NCBI GenBank assembly: GCA_942492835.1 | Contig: OW818645.1 | Coordinates: 1,736,001-1,800,000 of the forward strand | From: GWB2-37-7 sp942492835 | Lineage (GTDB): Bacteria > Bacillota > Clostridia > Lutisporales > Lutisporaceae | Reading direction: 5' to 3' | DNA length: 64,000 nt | Part shown: one piece after another, positions 61,701 through 64,000 of the stretch | Position numbering within the stretch: position 1 is the first letter of the stretch | Layout: each line of letters opens with the position of its first letter | Translations under genes and position numbers: made by a program | Notes under the pieces: model-generated | The model's database searches: none | What the model was told of the DNA's origin: nothing | Seen by the model: the letters and a program-made list of their open reading frames with translations, nothing else

Positions 61701-64000
61701 GCTGTATCTTTTATTGCTTCGTGACTTAGAAGCTTGTTTTCTATTTCTCCAAGCTCTACCCTATATCCCCTTATCTTCACTTGATGGTCTATTCTGCCAA
61801 GAAACTCTATATTACCGTCTGGCAGCCACCTTGCCAAGTCGCCCGTCCTATATATCCTAGTTCCTGGTTCAAAGGGGTTGTCTGCAAACTTCTCCAAGGT
61901 TAATTCTGGTCTGTTAAGGTAACCTCTTGCCAGTCCTTCTCCAGCTACACATAGCTCTCCTGCTACCATTACTGGTGATAAATTACTATACTTATCTACT
62001 ATATATATTTTGCTGTTATTTATAGGCTTCCCTATTACAGGATGGTCTTTAAAGTACTCAAGCTTATCACAGTCAATTATAAAACCAGCTGTTCCTACTG
62101 TTGTTTCTGTAGGTCCATAATGGTTCATTACCTTTATTTGACTATATAGCTTATATGTTTTCTCTACATCGGCTACATTTATTTCTTCGCCTCCCAGTAC
62201 TATGAGTCTTAATGAAGCTAGTCCACTGCCTGTCAAGAAACTCTCTGTACTGCAAATAGTATTGTAAAGGGATGGGGTAAGCTTTATGTAGCTAATTTCG
62301 TTATGCTTTATATAGCTTATCAGCTTTTCAGGCATACTATATATTTCCTTTGAAACTATATGAAGCTCTGCTCCCTTTAATATTGCTGAGTATAACGCTG
62401 TATAGCCCAAGTCAAAAGCATAGGAGGATAAAAGCACAGACTTATCAGCCTTGCTTATTTCCGTCATATTTGTAAACCAATTTACATAGTTAACTAGACT
62501 ATTGTTTTCAAGCATTACCCCTTTAGGTTTACCTGTGGTTCCTGAGGTATATATTACATATACTAAGTCACTTGGTTTACTTACTGTTTCTAAGTTACTG
62601 AAATCTCCCTGATACAGTGACTCCTCATCCAGTTTAATTATACTTCCATTGTAGGCTATTTTATTTGCCAGTATGCCTTGTGATAGCAATATTCCTGCTC
62701 CGCTATCCTGTAGTATATACTCTATTCTATCCTGAGGATATTCAGAATCTATTGGTAGATATGCACCCCCAGCTTTGAGTATCCCCATCATGCCTACTAT
62801 CATATCTAGAGATCTTTCTACCATAATTGAAACAATACTATCTGACTTTACGCCCTTATTTTTCAGTACTCTCGCCAGTTGGTTTGCTCTCTCATTTAGC
62901 TCCCTGTATGTGAGACACTCATCTTCGTATACTACCGCTATGTTGTCAGGAATCCTCTCTACTTGCTCCTCAAATAACTGTTTAATTGTTTTATTCTTTG
63001 GATAGTCAACCTTAGTATTGTTGAAAGCTACTAATATTTGCTGTCTTTCTTTTTCTGTCAGTATGTCTATTTCTGATAGCTTTGCATCTATATTTTCCGT
63101 TACTGCATGTATTATGTTTTCTAAGCATTTGCACATTTTCTCTATTGTAGTCTTACTAAACAGCTTCGTGCAATACTGCATTCTTATACTTATGCTGTCT
63201 TCCTGCTCTACTACATTCATGGTTATATCAAACTTGGATACCATATTGTCCGATTTATATGGTGTTATCTTTAGCCCTTCTACTGTTGCTGCTTTGGCAT
63301 CCGTATTCTGTAGTGTAAACATCACATCAAATAATGGATTTCTGCTAAAGTCTCTTACTATATTCAGCTTTTCTACAAGCTCTTCAAATTGATAGTCCTG
63401 ATTTTCATAGGCTTCTAATGCATTTTCCTTTACTTCCCTTAGAAACTCTCTATAGCTTTTTTCTCCGCTAGGATAATTCCTCATCGCCAGAGTATTTACA
63501 AACATCCCTATGATATTTTCCAAATCTGCATGGGGTCTTCCAGCTATAGGACTCCCAATTACTATGTCTTCCTGTGCGCTGTGTTTTGACAATAGTATAT
63601 TAAAGGTACTTAGCAATACCATATACATGGTACTTCCTGTATCCTTGGCTATTTGTCTCAGCTTATTTGTCAGCTCTTTGTCTATTGTAAAGCCTATTAA
63701 ATCTCCCTCAAAGCTTTGCATTACTGGTCTTTGGTAATCTGTTGGAAGATTTAATACAGGTATCTCTCCCTCAAATTGCTTCAACCAGTACTCTTCCTGT
63801 GCCTTTATACGGTCACTTCTAAGCAGCTCGTTTTGCCACTCTGAGAAATCCTTGTACTGTATCCTTAGTGATGCTAGCTCTTCACCTGCATATAGCTTTG
63901 AAAATTCCTCCACTAATATTCCCATAGATATTCCGTCAGATATTATATGCTGCATGTCAAACATTAGTATATGCTTGCACAAGCTCACCTTAATAAGCCC
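49778..64000 (-). CDS. multimodular non-ribosomal peptide synthetase, N-terminus beyond window edge
   Basis: More than 4740 residues are present and the frame stays open at the edge. Order with approximate spans: C (from mid-domain, MQHIISDG, 64000-63050); A1 62990-61530; PCP1 61470-61260 (GGHSL); C 61200-59900 (YHIICDG); A2 59810-58320; PCP2 58340-58110 (GGDSI); epimerase 58080-56740 (HHLVVDG, EGHGRE); DCL-type C 56660-55330 (HHILMDG); A3 55280-53810; PCP3 53790-53580; C 53540-52190 (NHIISDA); A4 52130-50640; PCP4 50610-50400 (GGNSL); and a half C domain 50360-49781. Specificity residues read by eye: A1 DLTKVGHVG (Asp), A2 DAWFLGNIV (Leu, epimerised to D), A3 DLTKIGEVG (Asn), A4 DVTNFAIIY (no match I know). 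No thioesterase or reductase ends the protein. It is followed by radical SAM, PKS and C39 genes in one direction. Confidence 0.95.
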   Translation of the reverse strand, partial: GLIKVSLCKHILMFDMQHIISDGISMGILVEEFSKLYAGEELASLRIQYKDFSEWQNELLRSDRIKAQEEYWLKQFEGEIPVLNLPTDYQRPVMQSFEGDLIGFTIDKELTNKLRQIAKDTGSTMYMVLLSTFNILLSKHSAQEDIVIGSPIAGRPHADLENIIGMFVNTLAMRNYPSGEKSYREFLREVKENALEAYENQDYQFEELVEKLNIVRDFSRNPLFDVMFTLQNTDAKAATVEGLKITPYKSDNMVSKFDITMNVVEQEDSISIRMQYCTKLFSKTTIEKMCKCLENIIHAVTENIDAKLSEIDILTEKERQQILVAFNNTKVDYPKNKTIKQLFEEQVERIPDNIAVVYEDECLTYRELNERANQLARVLKNKGVKSDSIVSIMVERSLDMIVGMMGILKAGGAYLPIDSEYPQDRIEYILQDSGAGILLSQGILANKIAYNGSIIKLDEESLYQGDFSNLETVSKPSDLVYVIYTSGTTGKPKGVMLENNSLVNYVNWFTNMTEISKADKSVLLSSYAFDLGYTALYSAILKGAELHIVSKEIYSMPEKLISYIKHNEISYIKLTPSLYNTICSTESFLTGSGLASLRLIVLGGEEINVADVEKTYKLYSQIKVMNHYGPTETTVGTAGFIIDCDKLEYFKDHPVIGKPINNSKIYIVDKYSNLSPVMVAGELCVAGEGLARGYLNRPELTLEKFADNPFEPGTRIYRTGDLARWLPDGNIEFLGRIDHQVKIRGYRVELGEIENKLLSHEAIKDTAVIAKDDNSGSKYLCAYVVGEKELTVLELREYLSQYLPEYMIPSYFIQLEKLPLTSNGKLDRKALPEPNGNISTGAEYEAPRNSTEEKLVAIWSEVLRVESIGINDNFFELGGHSLKATSLAAKIHKGLNVEIPLKEIFKTPTIKGISEYIKVSEESIYSQIQPIEDKAYYEMSSAQKRMYTLQQLDSDSTSYNMPRVLELEGDLDAARLKEAFNKLIQRHEALRTSFEVIDEKLVQKVHEEVEFDIEVYEANKDIEAIIKSFIRVFDLSKAPLLRVGLVELEHPKSADNDDNKHQHYLLMVDMYHIICDGVSMGILMKEFSRIYAGEELTSLRIQYKDFSEWQNKLFKSEKIKTQEQYWLKQFEGEIPVLNLLTDYQRPMIQSFEGASIQFEVEAALTNKLREIAKATGSTMYMVLLSAFNILLSKYSGQEDIVVGSPIAGRPHADLENIIGMFVNTLAIRNYPSGEKSYREFLREVKENALEAYANQDYQFEELVGRLNITRDFSRNPLFDVMLVLQNTAIDNLKAEDLKVNSYKAENRISKFDITINAVELKNSIGINIEYCTKLFSNTTIERMYKHLENIMLEIAEDIDIKLSEVQLLTEAERHQILMDFNNTKIDYPKSMTVHQLFEEQVAKTPDNIAVVYQEESLTYRELNERATQLARVLSNKGVSSDSIFAIMVESSLEMVIGIMGIIKAGYAYLPIDSKYPQDRIEYMLEDSGAVMLLTQKHLAGTISFTGEVILLEDELLYQDKEVEICKKDNLVESLAYVIYTSGSKGKPKGVMIEQHSLVNMCMWYVDYYQISETDRTSKYAGFGFDASVWEIFPYLIAGASIYIIEEEIKLDVQKLNEYYEANKITISFLPTQIYEQFMLLDNKSLRCVLTGGDKLKQYRNTGYRVVNNYGPTESTIVATSFELDKEYDNIPIGKPVSNTQVYIVDKYNILQPIGVAGELCIAGEGLARGYLNKQELTIEKFVENPFKEYSEAEHETRMYRTGDLARWLPDGNIEFLGRIDHQVKLRGFRIELGEIEAQLLCCEGIRETAVIDIEDGQGSKYLCAYVVSEREIQPKELREKLLAKLPEYMLPSYYIQLESLPLTANGKLDRKALIKLETPRSQSLNMDYYEYEAPRNEIEKRLADIFEEVLGVAKAGIRDSFFSLGGDSIKAIQASARLRKYGLKLNTGDIFRNPRIAELAKCITKEDRKISQAPVIGEVELIPIQKWFFEKSFTNEHHWNQAVMLYRKEGFDEELVAKVFTKITEHHDNLRSIFQETDTGMVKQIIKAPMENSFSIETISFQDESNYETQISEAADRLQGSINLAEGPLVKLGLFKTGAGDHLLIAIHHLVVDGVSWRIILEDFATAYKQLTTGGTVVLQEKTDSFRAWAESLKKYSDSTILLKEKEYWRSLENMEVAAIKPEFEGGKSTVADGAIVTLQLSEEDTDRLLHNVNQAYNTEINDILMTALGLAFKEWTADERLLVNLEGHGREEILGDINITRTVGWFTSAYPVVLDMTGIPEVAWQIKNTKETLRHIPSKGMGYGILSYMTSEDNKADLDFSLKPQISFNYLGQFDQDVDTGLFTISAISSGSSMSPASERMYSISINGAIAGGCLGMSFNYSTKEYSEEAISELKEAYKNKLIALIRHCIEKTKEELTPSDTSAKNLSLSEFEELMDNLSFDRADIKDIYGLSPMQHGMLYHLLLDNESRAYFEQMTFTIRGSLDMQLFEKSLNWLIERHDVLRTVFIYQKAGQPMQAVLKHRQAELYFEDISAMSEMDKQLYLTSFKEKDGKKGFDLSKDILIRASVFKVSSDGYVMIWSFHHILMDGWCLSIVMNDFFKAYSDLSASKEPEREKTFFYSGFIRWLEEQDKDEAAFFWKKYLEGYEEQAVLPGKNAGALVSGYQQRQVSFKLSQELTEKMTVLARQMDSTLSTIFQGIWGTLLQRYNNSSDVVFGKVISGRPSEIEGIETMIGLFINTVPVRVRAGISFEETIRTLQRDAVESEHYGYLPLADIQSYSEPRQKLFDHIVVFENYPLEKELEGSTGQKAEISIESTEVFEQTNYNFEVIASPGNELTVKLKFNALVYDEEFIKNIASHFIRLAEAMVNQPKIKPMEAELLTELEKQFILEGFNNTKSDYPKYRTIHQLFEEQVERTPDNIAVVCEDKSLSYRELNEKANQLARVLRDRGVCKDKIVGLRAERSLELIVGIMGVLKAGGAYLPIDPEYPQDRIEYMLQDSGARILLTQKHLKDSVIFDGEIICIDEEGLYVGKESNLELECKPSSLAYVIYTSGSTGKPKGVMLEHRSVANYIHWAKKNYQKGDSLDCPLYTSISFDLTVTSIYTPIITGSKVVIYGKETGQLLIQDILQKNEVELIKLTPAHLSIIKDLDNSRSNIKRIIVGGEQLDTTLTTKVYNSFSKGVEIYNEYGPTEASVGCMLYKFDIDKDKKASVPIGVPADNTKIYIVDKNNKLQPIGVAGELCIAGDGLARGYLNKPELTNKVFVQNPFEPNTRMYRTGDLARMLPDGNIEFLGRIDNQVKIRGYRIELGEIENKLLSYTAINEAIVIAKADNSENKYLCAYIVVQKELTVREIREHLAQNLPDYMIPPYFIQLDKLPLTSNGKVDRKALPEPDGNIFTGAEYEAPRNSVEEKLAEIWQDILKAEKISINDSFFELGGHSLKATILTSRIHKEFGVELPLKEIFKALTIKEQAQLINESEESIYYSIQPIGEREYYALSSAQKRMYVLQQFDKHSTSYNVPLVMKIEGQLDTACLEAAFEKLVKRHEAFRTGFEMLDGVPVQKVYSEVEFAIKYMEAENEQQGQAMVKALIRPFDLSKAPLLRVGLVELKHSKSEANGDKIKHQQYLLMVDMNHIISDAVSMNILIKEFVELYKGNTLEPLRIQYKDYSDWQNELLMSKKIEQQKQYWLERFAGDILALDIVRDYPRPMIQSFEGDHISFELDEALTTRLKDICQETGATLYMVLLAAYNILLSKYSGQEDIIVGSPIAGRPHTDLENIIGIFINTLAMRNFPMGEKTFREFLREVKENALEAYENQDYQFEELVENLNITRDMSRNPLFDVMFTIQNIDNPDTGINTLKVNPYPLENKTSKFDMTLTAVEKGTSIGLTIEYCTGLFKKETIERLISHYNNILLSITDNMQIKLRDIEMLKQEEVCNMLTNFNNTAADYPKDKTISEMFEQQATKTPDSIALIYRDASMSYRELNEKSNQLARLLRQKGVVADSIVAILTERSMDMVIGIMAILKAGGAYLPMDPAYPKERISYILEDSGSRILLIQNTLKEKVNFVGETLYLDDESLYTGSGENLKPEAKPNNLAYIIYTSGTTGNPKGVMLEHKSVVNTLWAMQECYPMQKEDAFLLKTTYTFDVSVTELFGWFFGGGRLIILEQGAEKDPQQILKTVRDKKVTHMNFVPSMLNVFMSIIEETGIAQTGSLRYIFAAGEALPKELVNRFTTIANNTVQLANIYGPTEAAIYATRYSVENVKRINTVPIGKPIANMRAYILDSNDKPQPVGVPGELCLTGVGLARGYLGKSELTAQKFVPNPWETNETMYRTGDLAMWLPDGNIEFLGRIDNQVKIRGYRIELDEIEGQLLNYEYISEATVTVSEDESGDKYLCAYISGNSELEVSDIREYLSKQLPEYMVPPFILQVDEIPRTTSGKVDKKRLPDARKAIITELEYVVPQKEIEKQIAGIWEEVLGIPKIGINYNFFDLGGNSLKLLQMNAKIEKLYPGKLYITDIFASPTVKKLAVIIESHMQSSTKLECVLLPDEYFEKGSKNSISLDLNFEIEKSICESLESIAQKEAVRLDYIFAALFSYLLCDISGCENIHIQTMVGKNNLVIPMSMMTDNISTISELFRSCAVAMEEGIVKGGYNLGLGMAESIAPVKEENAVLPMLYHEKLMKYQDNLSGIYDILFGYSINNGSITFRLKFSSRIKSQKARELADKFAKLIELTIDEYKFD
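60222..63675 (-). repeat. duplicated condensation-domain DNA in the NRPS gene
   Basis: 63382-63675 and 60222-60513, the C-terminal parts of two C domains, align without gaps of note and share identical runs of more than 40 nt. The matching part of the fourth-module C domain (about 52520-52800) is similar but less so. This fits module duplication or gene conversion. Confidence 0.7.

Noticed and set aside
55280..63737. Many plus-strand frames of 60-164 codons across the NRPS
   Set aside because: All are antisense to a single uninterrupted NRPS frame and none shows a ribosome binding site with a protein-like sequence.

Overview
The window is low-GC Firmicutes DNA, most likely from an anaerobic, spore-forming member of the Clostridia. 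Supporting signs are a pyruvate:ferredoxin oxidoreductase, the dnaX-ybaB-recR-yaaL-bofA neighbourhood, a long SRP RNA with an Alu domain, a Spo0E-like protein, strong AGGAGG ribosome binding sites and frequent TTG/GTG starts. I cannot name a genus from the sequence alone. No tRNA, 5S/16S/23S rRNA, insertion sequence, prophage or CRISPR array was seen.

Layout. 1-10.1 kb (minus strand): partial nifJ behind a strong promoter that contains a palindrome, then bofA, yaaL, a decayed homocysteine methyltransferase, recR, ybaB, dnaX, a large membrane sensor with an HD-GYP output domain, and the SRP RNA. 10.2-13.3 kb: a hemerythrin-like protein, a small SinR/Cas2-like protein and two rhodanese lipoproteins. 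13.4-22.4 kb: a GT-C membrane glycosyltransferase facing an eight-gene minus-strand operon. That operon makes a dTDP-4-amino-sugar (rmlB, rmlA, WecE-like), adds a GT2 glycosyltransferase and an ATP-grasp ligase, and ends in a complete sulfonate/taurine-type ABC importer.

22.4-32.6 kb is rich in sulfur and selenium genes: three TusA-like proteins, a LysR regulator, a split YeeE/YedE transporter with a thioredoxin-reductase-like flavoprotein, a 48-residue protein ending in alternating Gly-Cys, a cysteine desulfurase-family protein, and a YedE-TusA-DUF3343 set of the type linked to selenium metabolism. An EamA exporter, an XRE regulator with an 'IAPFL' repeat array, and a TPP riboswitch in front of thiT lie among them. 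32.6-35.8 kb holds a GNAT acetyltransferase, two SatD-family proteins with a DUF3307 membrane protein, tandem operator-like repeats and a Spo0E-like protein.

35.8-42.5 kb is a chemotaxis operon transcribed cheA-cheW-mcp-cheR-cheB, preceded by a c-di-GMP-I (GEMM) riboswitch and an intrinsic terminator. CheA appears to start at an ATT codon. With the HD-GYP protein this points to c-di-GMP control of taxis.

43.3-64 kb is the most unusual part: a hybrid NRPS/PKS-type cluster continuing past the right edge. A giant NRPS (predicted Asp, D-Leu, Asn and one unassigned residue) ends in half a condensation domain and has no thioesterase. It is followed by a B12-binding radical SAM enzyme, a KS-(AT remnant)-ACP protein fused to a C39/BtrH-like cysteine-acyltransferase-like domain, and a separate C39-like protein carrying an F5/8 type C (discoidin) domain. 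This suggests non-canonical chain release or amide formation by papain-like enzymes. The 5' end of the NRPS, any thioesterase, the acyltransferase and the export genes are not in the window.
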